Made by a program: the position numbers and the translations under genes
Assembly: GCA_009663005.1 (NCBI GenBank)
Contig: CM018897.1
Span: forward strand, 3,526,434-3,556,433
Reading direction: 5' to 3'
Source of the DNA: Actinidia chinensis
Lineage: Eukaryota > Streptophyta > Magnoliopsida > Ericales > Actinidiaceae
Length of the DNA: 30,000 bases
Notes under the pieces: model-generated
Told to the model about the DNA's origin: nothing
The model's input: the letters and a program-made list of their open reading frames with translations, nothing else
The model's database searches: none
Part shown: positions 1 through 9,725 of the stretch, piece by piece
Layout of the letters: each line of letters begins with the position of its first letter
How positions within the stretch are numbered: the stretch's first letter is position 1

Positions 1-1879
1 TTTGTTAGTCATTTTTCTAATTTTCAATCTATATTATCATTGTATTATTTTTGAGTGAACTTATCTTTTGTTTTTAAAGAAGAGTGACTTAATCACTCCA
101 ATTTTGTGCAAAAGGGTTCTTTTTTTTTTACAAAAGTGGCATGTGAAAATCACTTTCCTTTTTAAAACAAGTTTAACCTAATTAAATGAGCCTTTGTAAA
201 TTTCGTCACCTGCAATGTCAAGTTGGGGCTTACTCCCACTTGATGTGGCGATCAAGTGGCTAAATGACGCAAATTGTAGATGGAGTGATGAGGGAGGAAA
301 CACACACAAGGGCCACAACCCAAATAACGTTATATATATATATATATATTCCTACTAAATTACAAATAGCTACCAATCATAAATTATTTGACCAAAAATG
401 TTTCTTCATACATGTTGGGCATTGGACTTCACTTGAGACCTCCAAATGGCATGGGCCGTCCAGTGGGCGTCGGGTTTATCAGGGGTGTAACGTCTATAGA
501 AATTCTCTTCCATTGAAAATAACTTAACTCGAGAGAGTTAGGATTAGGACCAATTATAGCAATTGAAGGAGGAACAAATCAAGACAACAAAGTATTTTTC
601 TTCAACTTGACGGTGCGTGAATCCATGGCACAAGTGAGAGTACACTTTGTTTGGCCATCAATAAGGAATAGTGTTCATGTGTTCAACATGCATGACATCA
701 TGACCATAGCAAGATATAACATCACATATACCATCACTTTGACCTTATTAAAACTGAATGTCTTGAGGTACCTCTTACTAACCTTAAGCTTCTTGTTGGT
801 GATCTATGTCACTTAATAAGGCTAGGGATGTGGTTCAAACATTTAAACCAACGTCTTTACACTTCTTAGAACACAAATTTGTATAAGTCTCAGAACTATA
901 GTATCAATTACTAACAAGCAAAGAAGAATTTGGGCAAAGAAGAATTTGGCCACACTGCAGCTTTTTAGGTTCTTTCTTGTCTTTCTTATCAATCATATCA
1001 GTATATATGTTGGAATTGGGATTACTAGGGTCAATAACTTGCACCACAAGCATGCAAACTTCGATTCCTCAGTTTCTTTTTCCCAACAATATCTTTGTTT
1101 TTACTTGCAATAACAATTGATTCCTAATTTTCAAAACCTTGGCAATGAAAAGACTTAAGATTACCTCCATATGAAGTCGAAGAAGAAGCAAGAGTAGAAT
1201 GGGAAGTGTGGTTAGGGAACTTGCTAAGGATGGGATCCACCGAATGTCCTTTCACTCCTTGTCAAGGCTTCCATCGGGGGGCACATGCACGTGCTTTCTT
1301 CCGAACCTGTTCTTCCATTCGAAAGGCTACTTGGACATTATTTGCTATATGATAAAGTATGCTAGTAGCGAACCCAAATTATGTATCAACTATTTAGATA
1401 CCCCATTCTTACTCGAAAATTGAAGCACATCCCAAAATTATATTATAATATTTAGGAACAACTTACACAATGAAGGGGACCAAACACAAAATGGAGAGGA
1501 CTAAACAGAAATAAGAGGGATCCATTGAAGATGATGCTTCTCTTACACTTTTTTTCGGAAGAGATTAGAGGGAATGGAAAGGAGAAAAACAAAGGTTGAA
1601 TTCCATAAAGAGGCATGCTATAAAATTGTGTATATACGTTCTTCCATTCATATAGAAATCCAATTGTCTTCATTCGATGGGAGCCTTGATCTAGTCGCCA
1701 AACTCTAAACAATTTGGTGTACCTTTCCATAGAATTACTTCCCAAGGTCAACTCAGCAAAGTGCAACTGAACTCCATACTCGTTACTTGGCGGAATAAAG
1801 CAATAGTTCATTGCAAGTTTCATGTCTTCCCAAGTACAAATAGTAGCATAGTATATTTAGCTCACTAAGTCCTAGTTGT
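1..1879. other. Intergenic, no supported gene
   Basis: I see no gene here. A (TA)n microsatellite lies at 331-349. The longest open frame is on the minus strand at 1823-1452 (123 codons). It contains a short stretch, YGVQLHFAEL, that loosely recalls the core of plant malectin-like ectodomains, but nothing around it supports that domain, so I do not call it a gene. A short direct duplication of GCAAAGAAGAATTTGG occurs around 917-945. Base composition and stop density are those of plant intergenic DNA. Confidence 0.6.
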
Positions 1880-2066
1880 TCCCTTTAATTTTTCGTAATT
1901 TTCGTTTCTCAATTATTTTGCATCTACAAAATAAACTCTTTAAAAAAAGATCAAAAAATACATTTGAATCATGATCTAATTTTGCTTAATTTTATTTTCT
2001 CAATCAATTCGCATCTACAAATGAAACTCTCTAAAAAAATGATCACAAAATACATTTGGATCATGG
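1880..2066. repeat. 91 bp tandem duplication
   Basis: Two imperfect copies lie head to tail. Both contain GCATCTACAAA (at 1920 and 2011), then an A-rich tract, then a conserved block ending in ATTTG(A/G)ATCATG. The offset is 91 bp. Copies differ by scattered substitutions and small indels, so the duplication is old. No coding potential is seen. Confidence 0.75.
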
Positions 2067-2499
2067 TTTCCATTAAAGTCTAAAACTTCTAATTGTTCGC
2101 ATCACATCTATATTGGTCAACCAACTATTAGTGGGTTGTGTGCACGTGTGAGCTAGAGCACCATCTGAATACCATCCTCTACATGTAGCCTTTTCTATCC
2201 CTTTTCTTCCCAACCGCAGTGCCCCCTAATTTTTTGTAGAATAACATGCATATGTGCTAATTGTTTTGTTATTGGATAGTTTTTTGTTACAATGGTCTTG
2301 TATTTGTTTCCATTCTTGCACATCTTGATCTACGGCATCACATTTAGAATTCACCTCTGCATCAGTGACCCTTTTTCTCAAGTCAGTATGGACTTTGGGT
2401 TAGGCTTTGGTTGTTTTTGCTTTTAAGACGTTTGCCTCAGGTTATATGGTGTTGGGTATAAAAGAAACTTGCTTAGGATTGAATGGCTGTTGGGTATAG

Positions 2500-2640
2500 A
2501 ACAAATGTGGGCTTGGGTCATTCTAGCCAGTCAACATACGTGCTATCATGCAGGGTTCAAATCTCGTGGGTGACATTTCTCATCCTCCTCTACTCCCGGA
2601 TTTCGTTGTATAGAACCCTGATGGGCTAAGGTGAGGCAAG
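2500..2640 (+). mobile_element. Possible tRNA-derived SINE remnant
   Basis: GGTTCAAATCT at 2554-2564 fits a pol III B-box (GGTTCRANYCC type), the hallmark of tRNA-derived SINEs. A loose A-box-like stretch (TGGGCTTGGGTC near 2508) lies about 45 bp upstream. No clear 3' tail or target duplication is visible and no tRNA cloverleaf can be folded. It may be chance. The surrounding 2067-2778 holds nothing else I can support. Confidence 0.3.
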
Positions 2641-2778
2641 GCCATGACTCGCTTGTCTGGTAAGGCTCCTCCTCTTCTAGTTTTGGGTCCCCATTGGATA
2701 GGAAATCCTATGGTCACAATTTGGAGGATTGCGAGGTGTGGTCACCATTTCCTACCTTCTTTTTTTAGGAAAAGAAAC

Positions 2779-3053
2779 TATGTTCATTTCTTCAATTTTA
2801 TTTAAATTGCAAAATTCAATATGACAAATGTACTCTTGACTTTGTGATGTTCCTTCTATAAGTAATTTTGTTTTGGGATTGATTTTTACTTTAAAGTCTT
2901 TCAATATTTTTGTTAGCAAAATTATGTTCATTTCTTCAATTTTATTTGAATTCAAAATCTGACATGACTATTTACTCCGACTTTGTGATGTTCCGTTTAT
3001 GAGTGATTTTGTTTTGGGATTTTTACTTAACGTCTTCCAATATTTTTGTTAGC
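2779..3053. repeat. About 144 bp tandem duplication
   Basis: Unit A (2779-2922) and unit B (2923-3053) both start with TATGTTCATTTCTTCAATTT, pass through GACTTTGTGATGTTCC and TTTTGTTTTGGGATT, and end in CAATATTTTTGTTAGC. Unit B has a short internal deletion. The minus-strand open frame over it (2955-2752) is produced by the repeat itself and is not a gene. It lies about 175 bp before the copia element; the 3054-3228 gap shows nothing. Confidence 0.85.
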
Positions 3054-3228
3054 TTCCAACTTTTGCTTTCCACCTTTTTCCCGAAACAAAGAGACAACTT
3101 GCAATGCTAACCAAGCTTAACTTCTAAAACTATTTTAGTCTATGAAGCATAGACACACCTATGTTATACATGTTGGTGACACACCAAAATATGTATGGGA
3201 CCGCTTAGCTGCCCAATTTGATGCTTCT

Positions 3229-3642
3229 TGTTGATTATTTGGCTCTTCTGTCACCAAAGTCCCCTTTGGACAGCAGCTAATGGCCTCCTTGGTGCCGCCC
3301 CAGTCCTCCTGGGCTACTGGAGACAATGGCGCCACACTGTCCTTCTTTGCCAGTGAAGAAATTCCTACATTGAGCTGCCCAAATTCATCCTTTTGCTGCT
3401 CCACTTTGAGCCAGCTACTAAAAGAGAGAGAGGATGAGGCTAATAAGCGGCAGAGAAACCAGGAGAGAGTAGAAGGGTAGAGAGCTTGAGAGAATTCTCT
3501 CATTTGTATTGTATTTTGTTCTCTCCAATGAATAGAATTGCACTGACCACCCGAGGACGTAGGCAACATTGCCGACCTCGTAAATTTGTGGTTGTGTTGG
3601 ATTTGTAGTGTGTGTTATCAGATTTTGTTATTCCGCACAACA
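3229..3642 (+). repeat. 5' LTR of the copia element
   Basis: It begins TGTTGATTATTTGGC and ends CCGCACAACA, giving TGTTG/CAACA termini. It aligns along its length with 8451-8844: the shared blocks include GAGGCTAATAAG, ATTCTCTCATTTGTATTG, GTAGGCAACATTGCCGA and TTATTCCGCACAA. The TATA region is degenerate here (GCTACTAAAAGAG near 3413) compared with the 3' copy. Confidence 0.92.
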
Positions 3643-3644
3643 AT

Positions 3645-3657
3645 TGGTATCAGAGCC
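3645..3657 (+). other. Primer-binding site, tRNA-Met type
   Basis: TGGTATCAGAGCC lies 2 bp after the CA end of the 5' LTR. This is the usual copia primer site complementary to the 3' end of plant initiator tRNA-Met. It fixes the 3' border of the 5' LTR and the orientation of the element. Confidence 0.95.
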
Positions 3658-3869
3658 AAAATCGGCGTTTTAGGACCTATGTAAAAGTGGTCGAAATTGA
3701 TTTTGATGCACACCTTGTTCGTATTCTCGAGACGAAACTCACAGCATCAAACCGCGTCGAAAGGACTCCGAAAGAGCTCATACGAGTAGTGTTTTTACGC
3801 TTGAAGTGGTGACCGCCAAGCGCAATTCGCGTCTGTTGTGTAAGTTTGAGCAGAGACGACATTGTTCAT

Positions 3870-4095
3870 TGGTAAATTACAGTTTCACCCCTGAAGTTCT
3901 ATTATTACATTTTGGTCCTTAAAGTTTGATAATTACAGTTTTGGTCCTTATATTTCTAAAATTTAGTTGGTCCTGATACTTTTTAAAATTACAGTTTGAG
4001 TCCGAGTTTAAAAAGTATAGTTTAGTCCTGTAATTTTTTGAAAATTGTTATTTTGTCCTGAAATTACTAAAAATTTAAGATTTGTCCTAGGGTTT
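3870..4095 (+). repeat. TTTGGTCCT-type leader repeats
   Basis: Five to six degenerate units of roughly 35-45 bp carry the motif TTACAGTTT(T)GGTCCT or (A/G)TTT(A/T)GTCCTG, between the primer site and gag. Such low-complexity repeats are common in untranslated leaders of plant retroelements. No open frame spans them. Confidence 0.7.
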
Positions 4096-4369
4096 CAATT
4101 GTTGATAGTTGAACTCAGATAGCTTCTGATTTTTTCAAGAAGGCCTCTTAAGTTTTTTCAGCATTCCAGACTCATCCCTCTTGGTCAAAAATTTGCATAT
4201 TTTAATCATAATTCAGTTTGGTGGAGTTAAGTGGTTTTAGAGGAAGAAGCTAAAATTACCAGCAATTTCATAGCACTTACGGTAGCTCGGGGCATAGGAC
4301 TACAAGGTCCAATGCCAATGTGAAGTTGAAAAATTGATTGAGGACAATAACTTTGGCATGTTGCAATGC

Positions 4370-4720
4370 GAGTTTGAGATGTCAATTCAACAGGACTTGG
4401 GATATTATTGGGAGGGCAAGCCAGAGGGCATGTCAGAGAAAGATTGGCCGAAATTGAATCGCCAGCTTGCGGTACGATCAGACTTTGTTCTTGCAAAAGC
4501 CCAGAAGTAACTTGTTATGAAGGTGACCTCCATGCAAAAGAATTGTGGGACCAATCGAGAACAAGTAACATGACCAAAAGCGTTGAGAACCGGCTCTATC
4601 TGAAGAAGAAGAAACTTTTCGGTTCCAATTCACCAAGGTACGTCAATGCATGAGCATTTAAATGCATTAATAACATTTTACGATGCAAAATTTAGGTTTT
4701 TTGTGGGTTGAATTGGCCCA
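4370..4720 (+). pseudogene. copia gag remnant
   Basis: One frame reads GKPEGMSEKDWPKLNRQ near 4415-4466. After a frameshift the sequence continues as TIRLCS (near 4473) and then ELWDQ...SVENRLYLKKKKLF (about 4540-4620). This order of an acidic-tryptophan helix, an IRLC-like stretch and an LYLKK motif is that of plant copia Gag capsid. The frame is interrupted and the N-terminus is not recoverable. From 4720 to 5225 a nucleocapsid zinc knuckle would be expected, but I cannot read an intact CCHC box. Confidence 0.8.
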
Positions 4721-5224
4721 AAATTTAGACGTAGAAATGACGATGAAGAAAAGCTTTTTATTGTTAAATTCAGTGCCATGATAGTATGAGCATTTGACTA
4801 CGACTTTGTTGATATGGTAAAGGATGAAATTAGTTTACGTATTTCAAATGCTTTGATGAACAAAAGAGGGTGAGGAAAGAAGGATCAAGACGCTACCGGG
4901 AATCAAGTTCAAATTGCATAACAACAAGGGTAGGACGAAGTACCCAAAAATCTGGAGGGGGATGGAAGTCTCGACTCAAAAATCAAGGGGAAAATCATCC
5001 GAGAGACCGGACCAGCTTCAAAGGATGATGTGCCTATTGTTCATCAGAAAGCCCCACTGGAGAAAATATTGACCAAAGATAGAAAGCAAAGAACAAAAGG
5101 CGAACGTTAGCTCATGATGCAGTCGAGAAAGATAACACTGCCCCCAGCATATTTCTTTTCTTGCAGTTCTCTTTGTTGGTTATTCCTCACCTCCACCATT
5201 TGCATTTATGTTTCTTTGTCTGCT

Positions 5225-5560
5225 AGCCATTCGACGAATGGATTCTAGATTCTGTGGTTGGTTCCTATATATGTGTCCCCACAGGGACGTGGTCTCGAGC
5301 TTTGAAGAGCTGATGGAAAAGGGGGGAGTTGTTCTAATGGGAAATGACAACGCCTACAAACATGGGGAATTGGCATACTCGATGAAGAGGTTCAGTGGAC
5401 CGTCAAGGTTCTTACTGAGGTTCGCTATTCTACCCAGATTTGAGAAAAATATCATTTCATTGGGAGATGTTGATTCAAAGGGAGTACAAGGATTTCTGGA
5501 AGGTGGTGGATTTGGAAGGTTTGTTCGTGGTGTCTTTGTTATTTTGAAGGGCCCGTAGAG
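5225..5560 (+). pseudogene. copia aspartic protease region
   Basis: Translation of 5208-5558 gives CPHRD, FSSFEEL-like (VVSSFEELMEKGGVVLMGND) and NIISLG motifs spaced as in the copia retropepsin and the linker that follows it. The catalytic DSG triad that should precede the CPH motif is not intact; the sequence there reads WFLYMCPHRD. The open frame ends in a stop near 5558. Confidence 0.78.
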
Positions 5561-5579
5561 GAAATCCTACTTCCTCGTG

Positions 5580-6180
5580 GGATAGATGTCACAGGGGAGA
5601 GCTGCTGTCTCCAACCAGTTCAAATGAATCAGACACTTCCAGATTATGCATATGAGATTGGGGCATACTGGAGAAAAAGTTTTGCAAACTTTGGTACATC
5701 AAGGAGTTCTGAAAGGAGCAAGACTGGAAAAATTGAATTCTGTGAGTATTGTGTGGCTTAGCAATGGTAGACAAGAGGTGAAGTTTGCACCAACAATTCA
5801 TCAGACTGAATGCCCATGTTGAGATTATATCATTCCGAAATCTGGGGCCTTCTAAAAATGCATCTTTGGGAGGCTCACGCCTATTTTGTAACCTGTAGTT
5901 GATGACTTTCAAGAAGAGTTGGGTATACACGATGCGGCCTTGGCAAAAGGATGAAAGTCCTTGAATCTTTTGAAATGGAAGAAGATGATCGAATCCAGCC
6001 TGGTTAGAAAGATCAAGAAAAAAAAAAAAGAAGCTCAGATCTGGATAATGGTGAGAATACAGGTCAGTCCTTATCGAGTTTGTTCCCAAAGAAGGGATTG
6101 TCAAAACGTTACTATTAGGGGCACGCCGCAACAGAATGGAGTTGCAGAAAGGATGAACCGCCACCCCCTTAGTAGATAAA
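5580..6180 (+). pseudogene. copia GAG-pre-integrase and integrase remnant
   Basis: The zinc-binding start of integrase is seen as HMRLGHT at 5649-5669, right after a likely 1 bp deletion. Around 5960-5990 LLKWKKM is readable in another frame. The integrase hallmark GTPQQNGVAERMNR is intact at 6120-6161. An A-rich run near 6018-6030 and several stops break the frame between these motifs. The 267-codon minus-strand frame at 6392-5589 is an antisense shadow of this region. Confidence 0.88.
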
Positions 6181-6879
6181 GTTTGGCAGCGTATGATCGT
6201 GATCCAATGCCCCCTGGTCCCGTGCCCCAGCAAAGATTTTGGGGAAAGCAATACACTATGCCGCCACACCTTATCAACACAGACTCCTCCACGACGATTG
6301 GAAGAAAAAAATCCTATGGAGGTATGGTCATGGAAAAATGTGCCTACTGGGTAGATAGTCTGCACATAGTTGAATGTCCTGCCATACTTCATTGTAAGGC
6401 AAGCATCCCCAGAGCCAGAAAGCTATCTTGTAGGCTTTAGCAACTGGATAAAAGGCTACAGACTAGGTTTTGGGATGTCCCGAAAATGAAGAAAATTATA
6501 ACAGTCGGGATGTTACAGTTGATGAGTCTGTATGCTGAAGATTTCTGAGAAAGAAAATCTGAATCCGAACATCCACCAGAGGTGGAGCTTGTGAGTCCAA
6601 AGTGCCGACTAAACGTCAGACAGTTGTCTCCGTTGACGAGGAATCTTGATGATATCGAACTATACCAGATCGGAAAGAGCTCAATTTCAAACCAGCAGAA
6701 TCCATCGCGACGAGTAGCCACAACGATGTGATGCGTAGAACTGCTAAGAGATAGCAAACCCTAATACTGTGGCATATGCACTGTCCAGTGAGAGGGAGTC
6801 CCATTGCTACTTACAAAAGATGTCCTGTGCCAGGGGACTGAAAATCCAAAATGACAAGAGGTCAGGGATGAGAAATGAA

Positions 6880-7420
6880 GTCGCTTCAAGCATCAAACGT
6901 GGGAGTTGGTGCCGGCTGCCCCAAAGGGCAAGAAAGCGATCGGTTTTGCAAGGGATATAGACAAGAAGGAGAGTACTAGGGAGAGGAGTCAGATTCAAAG
7001 GCAGATTGGTGGCTCAAGGCTACGCACAGAAGGAAGGAATAGACTACAAAGAGGTATTTTCTCCTGTTGTGACGCATTAGTCTATTCGCATTTTGCTTAG
7101 CTTTGGCTACTCAGTTTGATCTTGAGTAGCTCAACTCGATGTCAAAACCGCTTTTTCTACATGGAGATTTGGAAGAAGAGCGTTACCAGTCACAGCCAGA
7201 TGGGTTCAAGGTGCCTGGAAAAGACATTTGGCAGGTCGGTTAAAAGAAGTCTCTATATGCGTTTGAGAGTCTCCAAGACAGTGTGGTATAAAAAGGGTTG
7301 ATTTTGTTCATGGAACGGAGCATGGGTTACACGGAGTCAGTTTGATCATTGTGTATATTTTTGGCAAACTCCCAGATGGTTCATGATTTATTTGCCTATT
7401 ATATGTGGATGCATAGGTTA
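6880..7420 (+). pseudogene. copia reverse transcriptase remnant
   Basis: VPAAPKGKKAIGF (about 6908-6946) is followed, after a frame change, by LVAQGYAQKEGIDYKEVFSP from 7006 and then a TAG stop at 7078-7080. QPDGFKVPGK is readable near 7195-7222. The catalytic box is YVDA at 7400-7411, where the family has YVDD: an indel pair has replaced the second aspartate. The polymerase is therefore dead by stop codons and by loss of a catalytic residue. The 6180-6880 stretch is the poorly conserved linker and shows no clear motif. Confidence 0.88.
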
Positions 7421-7689
7421 ATTGCATCTAAGAAGCCAAGATGGAAGATGAAAAAATGATTGAAAGCCTCAAACTAGTCGGGAATTTGCAAGGAAGGATT
7501 TGGCGAAGACCAAGAAAATTTTGGGCATGGAGATTAAGAGAGACAGAGTGAAAGGTACGGTTTGGTTGATCAATCTCAATATCTGAAACGGTTTACCGAG
7601 ATTGGAATTGATAGTTCAACTAAACCTGTTAGCCTACACCGTTGGCCTCTCCACTTCAGATTAAGGCTTCTATGCTCCTACACAGAAGA

Positions 7690-8290
7690 TGAGCCGAAAG
7701 CATATGGAGAAATTCCTTTATGCTAATGCTGTTGGTTGCCTTGATGTATGCAAGTTTTGTTGGTTTGCACAAGGCCAGTATTTCACATGCTGTAGCCATG
7801 GTCAGCAGGTATATGCACAACCCAAGGAAAAGTTCATTGGCAGGCCGTGAAAGGATTTACGCTATATTCCCGGTACAGTCACTGTTGTTAAAATTTCAGA
7901 GGGACGGACAAGTCAAGCAATATTCAGTTGGGTATGTGATTCAGGACTATGCGGAGGATCTTGACAAGCGAAAGATCCACCACTGGTATGTGTTCACTAT
8001 GGCTGGTGAACCAGTATCGTTGGCGATCTATCTTCAGTCTATAGTTTTGCTTTGTCTACTACTGAGCAGAGTACAATGGACTAGGAAGAAGCCTTCAAGG
8101 AAGCTATCTGGCTCATGGTTTGAATAATGATTTTGGAAAATGATCAGGAGCATGGTTGATGTGTCTTACGGCGAAGTCAACGTGCGATGTTTGGCAAAAA
8201 CCAAGTTCATCATTCCCGCACCAAACACATTGATGTTCGGTTTCATTTTATTAGAGAAATTCTGACTGAAGGATAGGAGTATGCTTGAGA
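7690..8290 (+). pseudogene. copia RNase H remnant
   Basis: A frame from 7720 carries pieces of the RT thumb and RNase H: LMYA near 7744, HAVAMVSRYM near 7779, and DLDKRKIHHWYVFTMAGEPVS around 7957-8025. The C-terminal block KHIDVRFHFIREI is intact at 8223-8261. The open frame ends at 8125, and the two conserved blocks are in different frames. The minus-strand frame at 8441-8166 is a shadow. Confidence 0.85.
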
Positions 8291-8439
8291 AGATCAGCCA
8301 CCAAAGACAACCCTGTTGATGTTGAGAAGGTAGTAATGGAATCAGTTTAAAAATTTGTTTGGACTTGATCACTATTTCTGAAGCGCATGGTCGCCTACTG
8401 GGCAGTGGTGACGCATCACTCAGGTGGGAGAAGTTCGCC

Positions 8440-8450
8440 AAGGTGTAGAT
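8440..8450 (+). other. Degenerate polypurine tract
   Basis: AAGGTGTAGAT sits directly before the TG of the 3' LTR. It looks like a plant copia plus-strand primer (AAGGTGGAGAT-like) with one transversion. It marks the left border of the 3' LTR. Confidence 0.7.
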
Positions 8451-8844
8451 TGTGATTATTGGCTATTCTTTAACCAAAGTCCTCCTTTTGGCAGCAGCGC
8501 TAATGTCCTCATTGGATGCTGGGACAATGGCCTGACACAAGTTCCTCCTTTGCAGCTGAAGAAAGTCCTCCTTGAGCTGCCCAATTCCTCCTTTGCTGCT
8601 CCTTTGGCAGCTATAAAAAGAAGAGAGGACGAGGCTAATAAGAGGCAGGAGAAAACACAGAGAGAGTAGTAGAAGGGGCAGAGAGCTGTGAGAGCAATTC
8701 TCTCATTTGTATTGCTATTTGTTTCTCTCATTATAATAGAAAGCTGCCACCGGGATGTAGGCAACATTGCCGAACATCATAAATTTGTGTGTTTGTGTTG
8801 GATTTGTTCGTGTGTGTTATCAGAATTGTTATTCCGCACAAACA
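8451..8844 (+). repeat. 3' LTR of the copia element
   Basis: It begins TGTGATTATTGGC and ends CCGCACAAACA. It matches the 5' LTR with many substitutions and several indels; one T was lost at the start relative to TGTTG. It keeps a good TATA box, TATAAAAA at 8612-8619, and the polyadenylation-side block GTAGGCAACATTGCCGA. The open frames on both strands here are LTR shadows. Confidence 0.92.
8612..8619 (+). promoter_or_regulatory. LTR TATA box
   Basis: TATAAAAA lies inside the 3' LTR, preceded by CCTTTGGCAGC and followed by an AG-rich stretch. It is the LTR U3 core promoter and could still direct transcription into 8845 onward. The equivalent site in the 5' LTR is mutated to TACTAAAA. Confidence 0.6.
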
Positions 8845-8989
8845 TTTATTTTATTATTTTGTTTAGACACATCTAGGACATTCAGGACACATATTTTGCA
8901 TTCAATTGTTCTATCTTAACCAAGTATACAACGAAGCTGCAAAACCTTTTTTTATTGATTATGTTAGTCATTAGAATGATGGTGTTTGG

Positions 8990-9725
8990 GAATCTCCAAC
9001 AACCTAGGCATATCAATTTTTAGCTAAAATGTTGAGGAATCGTCCAAGAAACAACCTCCAACAAATCGGCTACTCCCCTCGCTACTTTAAAAACCACTAC
9101 AGCGACTCACCCTGATAAGCAAGGGACTGTAACTCTGCCAAACATAAATAATGTTTTCTTCTCTCTCTTGTCCCCCTTTTCTCTATCTCCTCCATGGCTC
9201 CTCTACAACTCATCCTCTTCTCCACTGCATGGATGTCGCAACCACTCCCACTCTTGATCTACTCATGCACTATTCTTCTTTCTATTCACTCATTCTAGTC
9301 AAAATGAGAAGTCTTGGAGGGTTCATGGTCTAAATCACAATCCCCCATTTACAACTTGTAAAGGAAGTCCATGGATTTGATTTTGATGATGAGATTGTCA
9401 ATTGGAGATGAGTAAGGATGTTCGTACAATGGAGGAAGAAGATATAGATGGGTAATCAAAAAATGGAATCAGAGTTGGGAATCATTACAAATTGACCCAT
9501 TGTATTGGCCACCACGGATGAAATCCATCGACCCATGATTCATTCACAATATTGGGGTTTGTATGCAGTATGTAATATACTACTGCAAGTTGAACAACCA
9601 GAATTTTTGGTGCTTCTAATTATATTTGAAAGTATGCTGGAGAGTGTATGTGAAAATTGCCTATCTAAAATAGAAAAAACACTTTTGGCTATTTAATTTA
9701 GCAAATACGGCTAGAAATGCTCTTA
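8990..9725. mobile_element. Non-autonomous PIF/Harbinger-like element (probable)
   Basis: The left end contains AATCTCCAACAACCTAGG followed by TTTTTAGCTAAAATGTTGAGG. The right end contains GGCTATTTAATTTAGC, then AAATGCTCTTAG. Read as a reverse complement, the right end gives a GAGCAT(T/C)TC... terminus with a TTTAGCTAAA-like subterminal block that pairs loosely with the left end. This style is typical of Tourist/Harbinger-type MITEs. The right end is followed by TTAGTAA, compatible with a 3 bp TTA/TAA target, but the left target copy is not certain. No transposase frame is present; the two small plus frames inside are not gene-like. Confidence 0.5.

Larger units (their letters stand above)
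3229..8844 (+). mobile_element. Decayed full-length Ty1/copia LTR retrotransposon
   Basis: This 5.6 kb element has two LTRs starting TG and ending CA, a tRNA-Met primer-binding site 2 bp after the 5' LTR, a degenerate polypurine tract before the 3' LTR, and gag, protease, integrase, reverse transcriptase and RNase H in that order. Integrase before RT is diagnostic of Ty1/copia rather than gypsy. Residue style resembles the Tork/Tnt1 branch, but that is a tentative inference. The pol region is broken by many stops, frameshifts and small indels, and the LTRs differ strongly from each other, so the insertion is old and non-functional. The flanking pentamers (CTTCT at 3224-3228 and TTTAT at 8845-8849) match at only 3 of 5 positions, so the target duplication has decayed or is not provable. 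Confidence 0.93.

Noticed and set aside
1452..1823. 123-codon minus-strand frame with YGVQLHFAEL, a faint malectin-like echo
   Set aside because: A ten-residue similarity is not enough. No flanking exon, second domain or splice context supports a receptor kinase fragment.
5589..6392. 267-codon minus-strand open frame, the longest in the window
   Set aside because: It is exactly antisense to the copia integrase region, whose plus-strand motifs (HMRLGHT, GTPQQNGVAERMNR) are unmistakable. Its own peptide has no family resemblance.
3224..8849. 5 bp target duplication of the copia element (CTTCT and TTTAT)
   Set aside because: Only 3 of 5 bases match, which is close to chance in this composition; not claimed.
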